Notes: generated by a model not told the origin, from the sequence alone. A DNA stretch of 64,000 bases from Pseudomonas marginalis (GCF_008692035.1 NZ_VTFG01000001.1:1612001-1676000), one strand, 5' to 3'; shown: positions 27,109 to 36,200, numbered from the stretch's first letter. Translations and numbers: made by a program.

Positions 27109-27138
27109 ATGTGGGAGGGGGCTTGCCCCCTCCCACAT
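27109..27138. repeat. single REP palindrome, GGGGGCTTGCCCCC type
   Basis: A perfect palindrome: ATGTGGGAGGGGG and CCCCCTCCCACAT around CTTG. It sits 10 bases past the stop of the MarR gene and may act as its transcription end. The same unit recurs at 53291-54043, 58886, 61692 and, degenerated, 45774. Confidence 0.9.
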
Positions 27139-27148
27139 GGGGTCTGCA

Positions 27149-27625
27149 TCAAGTTTCAGACTTGCGTCGACCACGGGTTTGAACACCCGCCTCCACCGCC
27201 ATCCCGGCGGTACGCTCCAACGCCTCGGCAAACGCCTGGCGCTGCTGCGGTTCGATCTGCGACAGGAACAACTCGTCCACCGTACTTTCGTAGATCTTCC
27301 ACATTTTTTTACGCAACGCCCGGCCGGCATCGGTGATAGATGCAAAGGCCGCGCGGCCATCGCCGTCGGAGCGTGAACGCAGCACCAGGCCGTCCTTTTC
27401 CAGGCGATCTACCAGGCGCGTGAGGTTATAGCGCTCGATGGCCAGCACATCGGCCAATTCGTGCATGCGGCGGGTGCCTTCGGGGCCGCTTTCAAGGCCC
27501 CACAGTGCGTCGTACCAGGCGTAAGGCGGCAAGTCGGCGGCCGCCAGGCGGCGCTCGATTTCACGGATGACGGTTCTGTGGGCCCTGACAAAACGGAACC
27601 ATACATCGGGCTCTTTCGACGACAT
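27149..27625 (-). CDS. MarR-family transcriptional regulator
   Basis: A 158-residue winged-HTH protein. The recognition region is MHELADVLAIERYNLTRLVDRLEKDGLVLR, and the beta-wing RSRSDGDGRAAFASIT follows. The ATG at 27623-27625 is preferred over a TTG eight codons upstream. It is divergent from the AceE-like gene with 145 bases between them, and a perfect GTTGCAATTGCAAC palindrome lies in that gap. Local repression of the dehydrogenase and of itself is the simplest reading. The inducer is unknown. Confidence 0.9.
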   Translation of the reverse strand: MSSKEPDVWFRFVRAHRTVIREIERRLAAADLPPYAWYDALWGLESGPEGTRRMHELADVLAIERYNLTRLVDRLEKDGLVLRSRSDGDGRAAFASITDAGRALRKKMWKIYESTVDELFLSQIEPQQRQAFAEALERTAGMAVEAGVQTRGRRKSET

Positions 27626-27694
27626 GCAACACCATCCGGCGGATTTCAAGAAGGTTGCAATAGTAGCTCATCCCGCGCTAGATTCGGCCTTGTA

Positions 27695-27708
27695 GTTGCA
27701 ATTGCAAC
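27695..27708. promoter_or_regulatory. probable MarR operator palindrome
   Basis: GTTGCAATTGCAAC is a perfect 14-base palindrome. A partial second copy (GGTTGCAATAG) begins at 27656. Both lie in the divergent promoter between the MarR gene and the AceE/MdeB-like gene. Confidence 0.65.
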
Positions 27709-27770
27709 AACTTTGACGACACTCCCACAAGGAGCCCGTCACTTGAAATCCGCCGACCCTGGAGCCTCAC

Positions 27771-30431
27771 ATGACCCCGAATAACGAAGTCAGACGCGAC
27801 GTCGATCCACAGGAAACCCGCGAGTGGCTGGAGTCCATCGAATCGGTGCTGTCCACCGAAGGCCGCCCGCGCGCCCATTACCTGATCGATCAGTTGCTGG
27901 ATTTCGACGTGGCGCGGCATGGTGACTTCTACGGGCGGGTGACCACGCCTTACGTCAACACCATCCCGGTGGAACGCCAGTTGCCCTACCCCGGCAACCT
28001 GGTCATCGAACGCCGTATCAACGCGTTTATCCGCTGGAACGCCATGGCCATGGTATTGCGTGCAGGTAAACACTCCGGTGTGGGTGGGCATATCGCCACT
28101 TATGCGTCAGCCGCTGTGCTGTACGACGTAGGTTTCGACCACTTCTTCCGTGGCCGCACCGACAACTTCGACGGCGACCTGGTGTACATCCAGGGCCACT
28201 CCTCCCCTGGCATCTACGGCCGTGCCTACCTCGAAGGCCGCATCAGCGAAGCACACCTGGATAACTTCCGCCGCGAAGCCGGTGGCGAGGGCATTTCGTC
28301 CTACCCCCACCCACGGCTGATGCCGGACTTCTGGCAATTCCCCACCGTGTCCATGGGCCTCGGGCCGATCACGGCGGCCTACCAGGCGCGCTTTATGCGC
28401 TACCTGGAGTTTCGTGACCTCAAGCAACACCAGGGCCGCAAGGTCTGGGCATTCCTCGGTGATGGCGAAATGGACCAACCGGAATCCCTGGCCGCCATTT
28501 CCCTGGCCGGACGCGAGAAACTCGACAACCTGATCTTCGTGGTCAACTGCAACCTGCAACGCCTGGACGGCCCGGTACGCGGCAATGCCAAGGTGATCCA
28601 GGAGTTCGAAAGCCTGTACCGCGCCGCCGGGTGGAATGTGATCAAAGTGATCTGGGGCGGTGGCTGGGATGCACTGCTGGAAAAAGACACCAGCGGCCTG
28701 CTGCGCCAACGCATGATGGAGTGCGTGGACGGTGACTACCAGAACTACAAATCCCAGAACGGCGCCTACGTGCGCGAACATTTCTTCGGCAAATACCCGG
28801 AGTTGCTGGCACTGGTTGCAGACCTGTCCGACGACGATATCTGGAAACTCTCACGGGGCGGCCATGACCCGGACAAGGTCTACAACGCCTATACCGCCGC
28901 CGTGCGCCACAGCGGCCAACCGACGGTGATCCTGGCAAAAACCGTCAAGGGCTTTGGCATGGGCGAAGCCGGCGAAGGCCAGAACATCAATCACCAACTG
29001 AAAAAGATGGGCGCCGATGCCGTCAAAGCCTTCCGCGACCGCTTCGGCCTGGAAGTGCCCGATGAGCAACTCGCTGAAATTCCGTACCTCAAGCCCACCG
29101 CCGACAGCGAAGAAGCCCGTTACTTCGCCGCGCGTCGCCAGGCCCTGGGCGGCTATGTGCCCGCGCGCCACACGGCGGTCGAACCGTTGCAGATCCCCGA
29201 ACTGAGCGCCTTCGCCACTCAGCTCAAGGACACCGGCGAGCGCGCGATATCAACCACCATGGCCTTCGTGCGCATCCTCGGTACGCTGCTGAAAGACCCG
29301 CACCTGGGCAAGCTGATCGTGCCCATCGTGCCGGACGAATCACGCACCTTCGGCATGGAAAGCCTGTTCCGACAGATCGGCATCCACTCCGCCGTCGGCC
29401 AGCTCTATACCCCACAGGACTCCGGGCAACTGAGCTATTACAAGGAGAGCAAGGACGGACAGATCATGCAGGAAGGCCTGAATGAGTCCGGCGCCATTTC
29501 CTCGTGGATCGCAGCAAGTACGTCCTACAGCAACCACGGCCTGATGACCGTGCCGTTCTATATCTTCTATTCGATGTTCGGCTTCCAGCGCGTCGGCGAC
29601 CTGGCCTGGGCGGCGGGCGATGCACGGGCGCGTGGTTTCCTGCTGGGTGCCACGGCCGGGCGCACCACGCTGATGGGCGAAGGCCTGCAGCATGACGATG
29701 GCCATAGCCATATCCTGTCGTCGGTGATTCCGTGCTGCGTGTCCTATGACCCGACCTTTGCCTACGAACTGGCGGTGATTATTCGCGAGGGCATGCGGCG
29801 TATGTATGTCGAACAGGAGGATATTTACTACTACATCACCCTGCTCAACGAAAACTACCCGCACCCGGCGATGCCCGAAGGTGTGGAGGATGGCATTGTT
29901 AAAGGCATGTACCGCCTGAGCGGCAGCCAGCACGCCAAGGTGCAACTGATGGGCAGCGGGTCGATCCTGCGCGAAGTGATCGCAGCCGCCGACCTGCTCG
30001 CCAACGACTTTGCCGTGCAATGCGACGTTTGGAGCGTGACGAGCCTGACCGAGTTGCGCCGTGACGGACACGCGGTGGAGCGCTGGAACCTGTTGCACCC
30101 CGAGCGTGAGCCGCGCGCGAGCTACGTCGAGCGATGCCTGGCCGGGCAAACGGGACCGGTGGTGGTGGCGACGGATTACGTGAAACTGTTCGCCGATCAG
30201 ATCCGTCCGTTCGTGCCGGGCCGACGCTTTGTCGCACTGGGCACTGATGGCTTCGGGCAATCAGACACCCGGGAAGCCTTGCGCGCGTTCTTTGAGGTGG
30301 ATCGCCACTTCATCGCCCTGGCTGCCCTGAAGGCACTGGCGGATGACGGCGTGATCGGTCGCGACAAGGTCAGTGAAGCGATCAAGCGCTACGGGATCAA
30401 CGTCGACAAGGCTGACCCCGTAGCGGTTTGA
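27771..30431 (+). CDS. homodimeric 2-oxoacid dehydrogenase E1 (AceE/MdeB-like)
   Basis: An 886-residue thiamine-diphosphate enzyme of the homodimeric pyruvate dehydrogenase E1 family. The ThDP/Mg motif runs from GDGEMDQPES to VVNCNLQRLDG. The PYR-domain and C-terminal transketolase-like domains are full length. There is no E2 (lipoyl acyltransferase) gene next to it, unlike aceEF. In P. putida the similar MdeB is a 2-oxobutyrate dehydrogenase E1 linked to methionine degradation. Here the neighbour is a MarR regulator and no methionine gamma-lyase is seen. Enzyme class is firm. Pyruvate versus 2-oxobutyrate is not decided. Confidence 0.88.
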   Translation: MTPNNEVRRDVDPQETREWLESIESVLSTEGRPRAHYLIDQLLDFDVARHGDFYGRVTTPYVNTIPVERQLPYPGNLVIERRINAFIRWNAMAMVLRAGKHSGVGGHIATYASAAVLYDVGFDHFFRGRTDNFDGDLVYIQGHSSPGIYGRAYLEGRISEAHLDNFRREAGGEGISSYPHPRLMPDFWQFPTVSMGLGPITAAYQARFMRYLEFRDLKQHQGRKVWAFLGDGEMDQPESLAAISLAGREKLDNLIFVVNCNLQRLDGPVRGNAKVIQEFESLYRAAGWNVIKVIWGGGWDALLEKDTSGLLRQRMMECVDGDYQNYKSQNGAYVREHFFGKYPELLALVADLSDDDIWKLSRGGHDPDKVYNAYTAAVRHSGQPTVILAKTVKGFGMGEAGEGQNINHQLKKMGADAVKAFRDRFGLEVPDEQLAEIPYLKPTADSEEARYFAARRQALGGYVPARHTAVEPLQIPELSAFATQLKDTGERAISTTMAFVRILGTLLKDPHLGKLIVPIVPDESRTFGMESLFRQIGIHSAVGQLYTPQDSGQLSYYKESKDGQIMQEGLNESGAISSWIAASTSYSNHGLMTVPFYIFYSMFGFQRVGDLAWAAGDARARGFLLGATAGRTTLMGEGLQHDDGHSHILSSVIPCCVSYDPTFAYELAVIIREGMRRMYVEQEDIYYYITLLNENYPHPAMPEGVEDGIVKGMYRLSGSQHAKVQLMGSGSILREVIAAADLLANDFAVQCDVWSVTSLTELRRDGHAVERWNLLHPEREPRASYVERCLAGQTGPVVVATDYVKLFADQIRPFVPGRRFVALGTDGFGQSDTREALRAFFEVDRHFIALAALKALADDGVIGRDKVSEAIKRYGINVDKADPVAV

Positions 30432-30432
30432 T

Positions 30433-31215
30433 TTACTGCGCAGGCGTCGGCAGCGGCGGAATCGCTTCTGTCGGCGGCGGCAGGTCCGGCGTGGTGGCAG
30501 CGGGTGCGGGTTCGGCCTGCGGCGCAATCGGTGCAGCCTCAGGCGCGGGCACAACCGGCTCCGAGGCAGCCGGTGCGGCAGGCTCTTCCTTCGGCGCCTC
30601 GACTTTCTCTGCAGCCGGTGCGGCCTTCGGCTCCGGCACACCCAGATCGGCCTTGGGCTGCTCGGGGATATGCTCGGCCTTCTTCACTTCCTGTGGCAGG
30701 AACACATCCACCAACGCAAAGTAACGGTCGTAGAACTTCGGCGCGGACACCGTCTCACTGGCCACCTTCACCATCGAGTCATCGGTAGAGCCGATCGGCA
30801 TCGACACCGACCCCAGCACGCCCACACCCAGGCTTGCGGAGTTGTTGACCTTCTTCAGCGCATAGCGATCCTGCAGGGCATTGGCGAACATCGTCGAGTG
30901 GTTCTTGCCTTTGCCATCATCGGCGCACACCACGTTGAAGCTGATCTGCAGGTGCGTTTCGCCGGTCTGCTGGAAGCTCTTGTTACCCACGACCAGTTTC
31001 GGATCGCTGCTGGTGATGATGTAGCCCTGGCTCAGCAAGGCGCGCCGCGCGGCCTCGCACGCCGCTACATCGGTAACCGGATAATCCCGGGAAAATGTAC
31101 CGGAGTCGTCGAAGTTCTCATGTTCATAAATAGCGGTCTTGGGTGACGAGCAGCCCGCGGCGCCCGCCAGCACCAGCGCCAGCCCGAGGCTACGCAAGTG
31201 GAATGATGTCGACAT
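30433..31215 (-). CDS. DUF2242 lipoprotein with Pro/Ala-rich tail
   Basis: A 260-residue predicted outer-membrane lipoprotein. The signal peptide ends in AGAAGCSS, with the lipidated cysteine at residue 22. The globular part (about 25-170) matches what is called DUF2242, with paired cysteines (ACEAARRA and NVVCADDG). Residues 175-260 are a low-complexity Pro/Ala/Glu tail suited to spanning periplasm or cell wall. Its stop lies next to that of the AceE-like gene, facing it. Function unknown. Confidence 0.85.
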   Translation of the reverse strand: MSTSFHLRSLGLALVLAGAAGCSSPKTAIYEHENFDDSGTFSRDYPVTDVAACEAARRALLSQGYIITSSDPKLVVGNKSFQQTGETHLQISFNVVCADDGKGKNHSTMFANALQDRYALKKVNNSASLGVGVLGSVSMPIGSTDDSMVKVASETVSAPKFYDRYFALVDVFLPQEVKKAEHIPEQPKADLGVPEPKAAPAAEKVEAPKEEPAAPAASEPVVPAPEAAPIAPQAEPAPAATTPDLPPPTEAIPPLPTPAQ

Positions 31216-31304
31216 TGATAATCCTGAGGAAAACGGTCTGGGCGGTATTGTGCAACAGAACGAGGCCTTGGCGCGCGCATTCCTGTCGGTAAAACGTCAC
31301 AGGG

Positions 31305-32201
31305 TTACGCACCGGGGCCTGCCGGGAAAAGCCCGGCGCACATATGGTCAATAAATACGCGGAGCTTGGCCGATGTATGGCGACCGGGCCACAACATCCA
31401 GAAACTGCCCCGATGCTCCAGGTAGTCATCCAGCACCCGTTGCAAGCGCCCCTCGTCCACGGCCTGGTTGACCATGTAGTCCGGCAGGCAGGCAATGCCC
31501 AAGCCCTCGAGCACCACATGCTTGAGAGACTCGATGGTGGTACTGACCAACGGCGTACGCAACAGCGGTTCCGCAGCCCCCGGGGCAAGGCGCAACGGCC
31601 AGGGCTCAAGCTTGCCCGTGGCGCAGAACTTGTGGCGCAGGCAGGCGTGGCCATTGAGGTCCTGCGGTTGCTGCGGCGTGCCGTGTTGGGCGAAGTAGCC
31701 CGGTGTGGCGACGAGTACCAACTGGTAGTGGCCCAGGTGGCGGGCCATCAAACGCGAATCTTCCGGCTTGCCGGTGCGAATCACTGCATCGAAACCTTCC
31801 TCGATCACGTCCACCATGCGGTCGGAAAAATCCACGTCCAGCTCGATCTCCGGGTAGGCGCGCATAAAGTCACTGAGCACCGGCATCAACAAGCCGCGCA
31901 CCTGCGGCACACTGATGCGCAACTTGCCCCGTGGCGTTGCAGCGGCGTCCGTCAGTTCCTGCTCGGCCGCTTCCACCTCAGCGAGAATCCGCCGCGAGCG
32001 CTCAAGGAACAGCGCACCTTCACTGGTCAAGGTGATACTGCGCGTGCTGCGGTGAAACAGCCGCACGCCCAGGCGCTCTTCCATACGCGCAATGCTTTTG
32101 CCCACGGCCGACGACGACACCCCCAGCACGCGGCCGGCGGCGGTGAAGCTGAGCGTCTGCGCCACCTGCACAAATACCGACAGGCTGCCCAAGCTGTCCA
32201 T
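31305..32201 (-). CDS. LysR-family transcriptional regulator
   Basis: A 298-residue LysR regulator. HTH: FTAAGRVLGVSSSAVGKSIARME. The substrate-binding domain is complete. It is divergent from an MFS transporter with 118 bases between starts, the usual arrangement for local control of an exporter. Effector unknown. Confidence 0.92.
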   Translation of the reverse strand: MDSLGSLSVFVQVAQTLSFTAAGRVLGVSSSAVGKSIARMEERLGVRLFHRSTRSITLTSEGALFLERSRRILAEVEAAEQELTDAAATPRGKLRISVPQVRGLLMPVLSDFMRAYPEIELDVDFSDRMVDVIEEGFDAVIRTGKPEDSRLMARHLGHYQLVLVATPGYFAQHGTPQQPQDLNGHACLRHKFCATGKLEPWPLRLAPGAAEPLLRTPLVSTTIESLKHVVLEGLGIACLPDYMVNQAVDEGRLQRVLDDYLEHRGSFWMLWPGRHTSAKLRVFIDHMCAGLFPAGPGA

Positions 32202-32319
32202 GATCTGCCTCCAGCAATTACGGACACCGGCGTCCGATAAGTTCGGAACCTTAGCCTGTTTTTCCGCCAGTCACAGCCCCCTACTCTGCCTGCTTGCCCT
32301 TTTACCTGGATAAAACGTC

Positions 32320-33525
32320 ATGAGCAGCAGCCCTTCACTCACCGCATCAGCCCAGCGGGATTCCTTACCCCTGGGCGGTTTACTGGCCCTGGCCAGCGCC
32401 GGCTTTATCACCATCCTCACCGAAGCCATGCCCGCCGGGCTTCTGCCGCAGATGGGCGAAGGCCTGGGCGTGTCACCCGCCCTGGTCGGCCAATTGGTTA
32501 CCCTCTACGCCCTTGGCTCCCTGCTGGCAGCCATCCCGCTGACGCTGCTGACCCGCGGCTGGCGCAGGCGGCCCTTGCTGCTGCTGGCCATTGGCGGGTT
32601 TGCCTTGGTCAACAGCGTAACCGCGCTGTCCAGCCATTACGGGCTGACCCTGGTGGCACGCTTTTTTGCCGGGGTCTTCGCCGGGTTGCTGTGGGCGCTG
32701 CTGGCGGGGTATGCGAGCCGAATGGTGGCGCCACACCTGCAAGGTCGCGCCATTGCCGTGGCGATGCTGGGTGCACCGCTGGCACTGTCGCTGGGTGTAC
32801 CCGCGGGTACCTTCCTCGGCACCGCCGTTGGCTGGCGCTTGAGCTTTGCGATCATGACCGGGCTGACCCTGGTACTGCTCGCCTGGGCACGCTGGCAACT
32901 GCCGGACTTTGCCGGCGAACGGGCGGATAAACGCCTGGGGCTGCGCGAGGTGCTGAACCTGCCGGGCGTTCGTCCGGTGCTATGGGTGACGTTTACCTAC
33001 GTGCTGGCCCATAACATTCTGTACACCTACATCGCCCCGTTGCTGGTGCCCGCCGGGGTTGAGGCAGACGTTGACCGAGTGCTGCTGGTGTTCGGCCTCT
33101 CGGCGGTGCTGAGCATCTGGCTAGCAGGTGTATTGATTGACCGGTGGCTGCGCGCTTTGCTGCTGACCAGCTGTGCGCTGTTTGGCCTGATCGCCCTGGC
33201 GCTGGCGTTGTGGATCAATGTGCCGGCAGTCATCTATATCGCCGTGGCGTTATGGGGCCTGGCGTTCGGCGGTTTGCCGGCATTGCTGCAAACCGCACTG
33301 GCCCAATCGGCGGGCAAGTCGGCGGATGCCGCACAATCCATGCTGGTGACCGTGTGGAACCTGGGGATAGCCGGTGGCGGCCTGGCGGGTGGTGTATTGC
33401 TTCAAGGTTGGGGCGCCACGGCCTTTCCTTGGGCGGTTGTGCTTCTGATGCTGCTGGCCTGGGCCGGTGCATCACAGACGGCGCCCCAGCAGTTGGCCCG
33501 GCCACCCCGCCAAGTCGAACGTTGA
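32320..33525 (+). CDS. MFS transporter (DHA1, arabinose-exporter-like)
   Basis: A 401-residue inner-membrane protein with 12 predicted helices. The loop between helices 2 and 3 carries LTRGWRRRPLLL, a variant of the MFS motif A, and motif C-like glycines (AMLGAPLALSLGVPAGTFLG) lie in helix 5, which suggests a drug:proton antiporter. It is divergent from a LysR regulator. Its last 54 bases overlap the convergent GNAT gene. Substrate unknown. Confidence 0.9.
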   Translation: MSSSPSLTASAQRDSLPLGGLLALASAGFITILTEAMPAGLLPQMGEGLGVSPALVGQLVTLYALGSLLAAIPLTLLTRGWRRRPLLLLAIGGFALVNSVTALSSHYGLTLVARFFAGVFAGLLWALLAGYASRMVAPHLQGRAIAVAMLGAPLALSLGVPAGTFLGTAVGWRLSFAIMTGLTLVLLAWARWQLPDFAGERADKRLGLREVLNLPGVRPVLWVTFTYVLAHNILYTYIAPLLVPAGVEADVDRVLLVFGLSAVLSIWLAGVLIDRWLRALLLTSCALFGLIALALALWINVPAVIYIAVALWGLAFGGLPALLQTALAQSAGKSADAAQSMLVTVWNLGIAGGGLAGGVLLQGWGATAFPWAVVLLMLLAWAGASQTAPQQLARPPRQVER

Positions 33526-33996
33526 AATGCGCTGGTAACCACAGGACTCATAAAAACGCACCAGATCCCCTGTCCCGCCGCCGTAGCAGTCCACACGCAA
33601 GCCCGTGACTCCTGCTGCGCGGGCCTGGTCATCGGCAAAGGCCATCATGCGCCGGCCAAGGCCGCGAACACTCGGGTCACGCGCGGCAATCAACAGGCGC
33701 ACATACACCTCGGGCTCAGTCGCCGACGGTACATATGGCATGGGATCGCCCAACACCAGCGCTCCTCGGAGATGCCCCTCGGGGTCCTCGACAACCCAGG
33801 CCCCGGGCAACGCGCAGGCTTCAGCCACTTGCGCGACCCGCCGGGGCGACGCCGACCAGGGATCGGTGCCCCACTGATGGGTATTGCCCCTGCCAACGAA
33901 CCAGGCGATCACCTCGTCGAACACCTGCAGCACGGCAGGAACATCCGCCACGCTGGCGCGGCGGATCAGCAAGCCATCCATTCCTTGAATCAACAC
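33472..33996 (-). CDS. GNAT-family N-acetyltransferase
   Basis: A 174-residue acetyltransferase with the GNAT fold. The acetyl-CoA loop is in VRGLGRRMMAFADDQARA and motif B in LRVDCYGGGTGDLVRFYE. GTG at 33996 is chosen because AGGAG lies 8 bases upstream. The ATG five codons on has AGGA directly against it, which is too close. It overlaps the MFS gene tail to tail by 54 bases. Substrate unknown. Confidence 0.88.
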   Translation of the reverse strand: MLIQGMDGLLIRRASVADVPAVLQVFDEVIAWFVGRGNTHQWGTDPWSASPRRVAQVAEACALPGAWVVEDPEGHLRGALVLGDPMPYVPSATEPEVYVRLLIAARDPSVRGLGRRMMAFADDQARAAGVTGLRVDCYGGGTGDLVRFYESCGYQRISTFDLAGWPGQLLGRRL

Positions 33997-34045
33997 GCTT
34001 GGAACTCCTGGGTCGACGATACCGAGTACCCAGTCTAGCGCACAT

Positions 34046-34077
34046 AAAAAAGCCCCCGGTCTTTTCAGGCCGGGGGC
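34046..34077 (-). terminator. intrinsic terminator of ppiD
   Basis: GCCCCCGG at 34052-34059 pairs with CCGGGGGC at 34070-34077. Read on the minus strand the stem is followed by six T residues (34046-34051). It lies 18 bases past the ppiD stop. Confidence 0.92.
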
Positions 34078-34095
34078 TTCTTGTTCAAAGCGACA

Positions 34096-35970
34096 TCAGT
34101 ACTTCTTGATATCAGCCTTGGTTTCCAACTGCTTGCGGTACGCCGCGAAGTCCTGCTGGCCGACACGGGAAGCGAGGAAGCGGCGGTATTGCGCCTTTTC
34201 TTCGTCCGTTGGGGCAGCCGCTTCGTTGACGCCGTTCAAGCGCACGATCACCAGGCTGCCATCAGCCAGGGTCACGGTGGTGAAGGTCGGCTTGTCCTTG
34301 GCCGCAGGCTTGGGCATGCGGAACAGGGCTTGCAGCACGGCCGGGTCAATCGCTTCCTGGCTACGGGTAGCCGCTTCAGTGACTTTCCAGGCCTGGCCGT
34401 CGACCGGCTGGTTCAGCGGGGTCTTGCCATCACGCAGGCTGGCGATCAGCTCGTCAGCGTGAGTCTTGGCAGCCGCGCTGGCGCGCTCCTTGGCCATCTG
34501 TGTGCGAATCGCCGCAGCAACGCTTTCCAGCGGCAGTTGCGCCGGTTTGCGGTGCTCTTTGGCACGCAGCACGATGATGGTTTCCGGGTCCAGCTCGATG
34601 GCGCTGCTGTTGGCACCCTCATCCAGCACTTCCGGGCTGAACGCAGCGGTGACCACGGCGCGGTTGGCCGCAACACCGTCACCACCTTCACGGCCAAACG
34701 GCGCGGAGGTGTGTACGGTCAGCTTCAGGTCCGATGCTGGTTGGGCCAGGTCGGAGGCTTCGAATGCCGCATCTTCCAATTGCTTGGTTGCTTCGACAAA
34801 ACGCTGCTCGACCTGTTGGGTCTTGAGCTCGCGGGTCAGCTTGTCTTTCAGGCTGGCGAACGTCGGCACTTGCGGTGCTTCAACGCCCAACAGCTTGATC
34901 AAGTGCCAACCGAAGGTGCTGCGCACCGGTGCAGATACCTGGTCCTTGTTCAAGGCGTACAAGGCTGCTTCAAAGTCCGGGTCGTAGACGCCAGGGCCGG
35001 CAAAGCCCAGATCGCCGCCATTGTTGGCCGAACCTGGATCCTGGGAGAACTCCTTGGCCAGGGCCTCGAACTTCTCACCCTTGGCCAGGCGCGCCTGGAT
35101 TTCTTCGATCTTGGCCTTGGCTTGCGCGTCGGTGACCTTGTCGTTGACTTCAATCAGGATGTGCGCGGCACGACGCTGTTCAGCAAGGTTGGCGGTTTCT
35201 TTCTGATAGGCAGCCTGCAGTTCATCGTCCTTGACGCTGACCTGATCGAAGAAGGAAGACTTCTTCAGTTCCAGGTAGTCGATGACCACCTGGTCCGGGG
35301 TCATGAACTCCTTGGCGTGCTGGTCATAGTAAGCCTTGACCTCGTCGTCGGTGAGTTTCACCGCCGCAGGGTTGGCCTTGATATTGACGGTAGCGAAATC
35401 ACGGGTCTGTTTTTCCAGACGGGCGAATGCCAGCACTTCGGCGTCGGTCACGAAACCGCTGCCGGCGATGCCTGCGCGAACCTGGCCGATCAGCATTTCC
35501 TGGGTCAGCATCTGACGGAACTGCAGACGGCTGTAGCCCAGCTGACGGATAACCTGGTCAAAGCGTTCGGCGTTGAACTTGCCGTCCACCTGGAATTCCG
35601 GGGTCTGCAGGATCACCTGGTCCAGTGCAGCTTCGGAGAAGCCAAACTTGGAGTCGGCGGCGCCTTGCAGCAGCAGCTTGCGATCGATCAGGCCCTTGAG
35701 GGCCGCTTCGCGCAGCAGTTTTTCGTCCAGCAGTGAAGCATCGAAATCCTTGCCCAGCTGTTGCATCAGCTGGCGACGTTGCATGTCGACGGCCTGGCTC
35801 AGTTCAGTCTGGGTGATTTCTTCACCGTTGACCTTGGCCACGTCCTGCTTGGTGTTGGTCGAAGCCTGGAAAATGGCCTCGATACCGGTGAACGCCATCA
35901 ATGCGACGATGATCCCGATAATGGTCTTGGCAATCCAGCCTTGTGAATTGTCCCTGATATTTTGCAGCAT
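34096..35970 (-). CDS. ppiD: periplasmic folding chaperone, SurA_N/PpiC-type
   Basis: A 624-residue inner-membrane-anchored chaperone. There is one N-terminal transmembrane segment (residues 14-34, AKTIIGIIVALMAFTGIEAIF), then a SurA-like N-domain (LLREAALKGLIDRKLLLQGA) and a parvulin domain (about 265-360, RRAAHILIEVNDK to VRSTFGWHLIKLLG). PpiD assists exported proteins near the Sec translocon. It follows hupB, as in most gammaproteobacteria. A terminator-like hairpin and a tRNA-like element lie between the two genes. Confidence 0.95.
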   Translation of the reverse strand: MLQNIRDNSQGWIAKTIIGIIVALMAFTGIEAIFQASTNTKQDVAKVNGEEITQTELSQAVDMQRRQLMQQLGKDFDASLLDEKLLREAALKGLIDRKLLLQGAADSKFGFSEAALDQVILQTPEFQVDGKFNAERFDQVIRQLGYSRLQFRQMLTQEMLIGQVRAGIAGSGFVTDAEVLAFARLEKQTRDFATVNIKANPAAVKLTDDEVKAYYDQHAKEFMTPDQVVIDYLELKKSSFFDQVSVKDDELQAAYQKETANLAEQRRAAHILIEVNDKVTDAQAKAKIEEIQARLAKGEKFEALAKEFSQDPGSANNGGDLGFAGPGVYDPDFEAALYALNKDQVSAPVRSTFGWHLIKLLGVEAPQVPTFASLKDKLTRELKTQQVEQRFVEATKQLEDAAFEASDLAQPASDLKLTVHTSAPFGREGGDGVAANRAVVTAAFSPEVLDEGANSSAIELDPETIIVLRAKEHRKPAQLPLESVAAAIRTQMAKERASAAAKTHADELIASLRDGKTPLNQPVDGQAWKVTEAATRSQEAIDPAVLQALFRMPKPAAKDKPTFTTVTLADGSLVIVRLNGVNEAAAPTDEEKAQYRRFLASRVGQQDFAAYRKQLETKADIKKY

Positions 35971-36040
35971 GCGTCCCCCAGAAACGGTTGAACTTCAAAA
36001 ATTGGCAACCGTGGAGCGTGGGTAGAGTCCGGATAGAAGA

Positions 36041-36064
36041 AAGGCGCATCCGAGGATGCGCCTT
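36041..36064 (-). terminator. hairpin between hupB and ppiD
   Basis: AAGGCGCATCC and GGATGCGCCTT form a perfect 11-base inverted repeat with a 2-base centre. On the minus strand it is followed by TCTTCT, a weak T-tract. It lies 71 bases upstream of ppiD and may end hupB transcripts. Confidence 0.75.
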
Positions 36065-36071
36065 CTCGTAA

Positions 36072-36156
36072 CTGGCGGAGCGGACGGGGGGTTGAATCTA
36101 CACCCCCGGCTTGGCGACCCGATGGATACTTGGGTCAGCTTTCGCTCCGCTGCCAG
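36072..36156 (-). other. tRNA-Asp-like structured element (degenerate tRNA)
   Basis: Read on the minus strand, GGAGCG (36143-36148) pairs with CGCTCC (36077-36082). The outer CTGGC and GCCAG (36152-36156, 36072-36076) extend the stem past a 3-base bulge. Inside are two hairpins, GACCC/GGGTC (36132-36136, 36116-36120) and GGGGGT/ACCCCC (36102-36107, 36087-36092). The 3' end CCCGTCCGCTCCGCCA is that of a bacterial tRNA-Asp with CCA, and the 5' GGAGCG also matches. The anticodon arm and a normal D arm are missing, so it cannot be a working tRNA. It may be a tRNA remnant or a structured 3' UTR of hupB. Confidence 0.55.
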
Positions 36157-36200
36157 GCCAGACCTGCGTCCGACCCGGGTAGCAAAGGCTTGATCGAAGC

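Noticed and set aside
36072..36156. The element between hupB and ppiD taken as a functional tRNA-Asp
   Set aside because: There is no anticodon stem-loop with GTC and no normal D arm, so it can only be a remnant or mimic.
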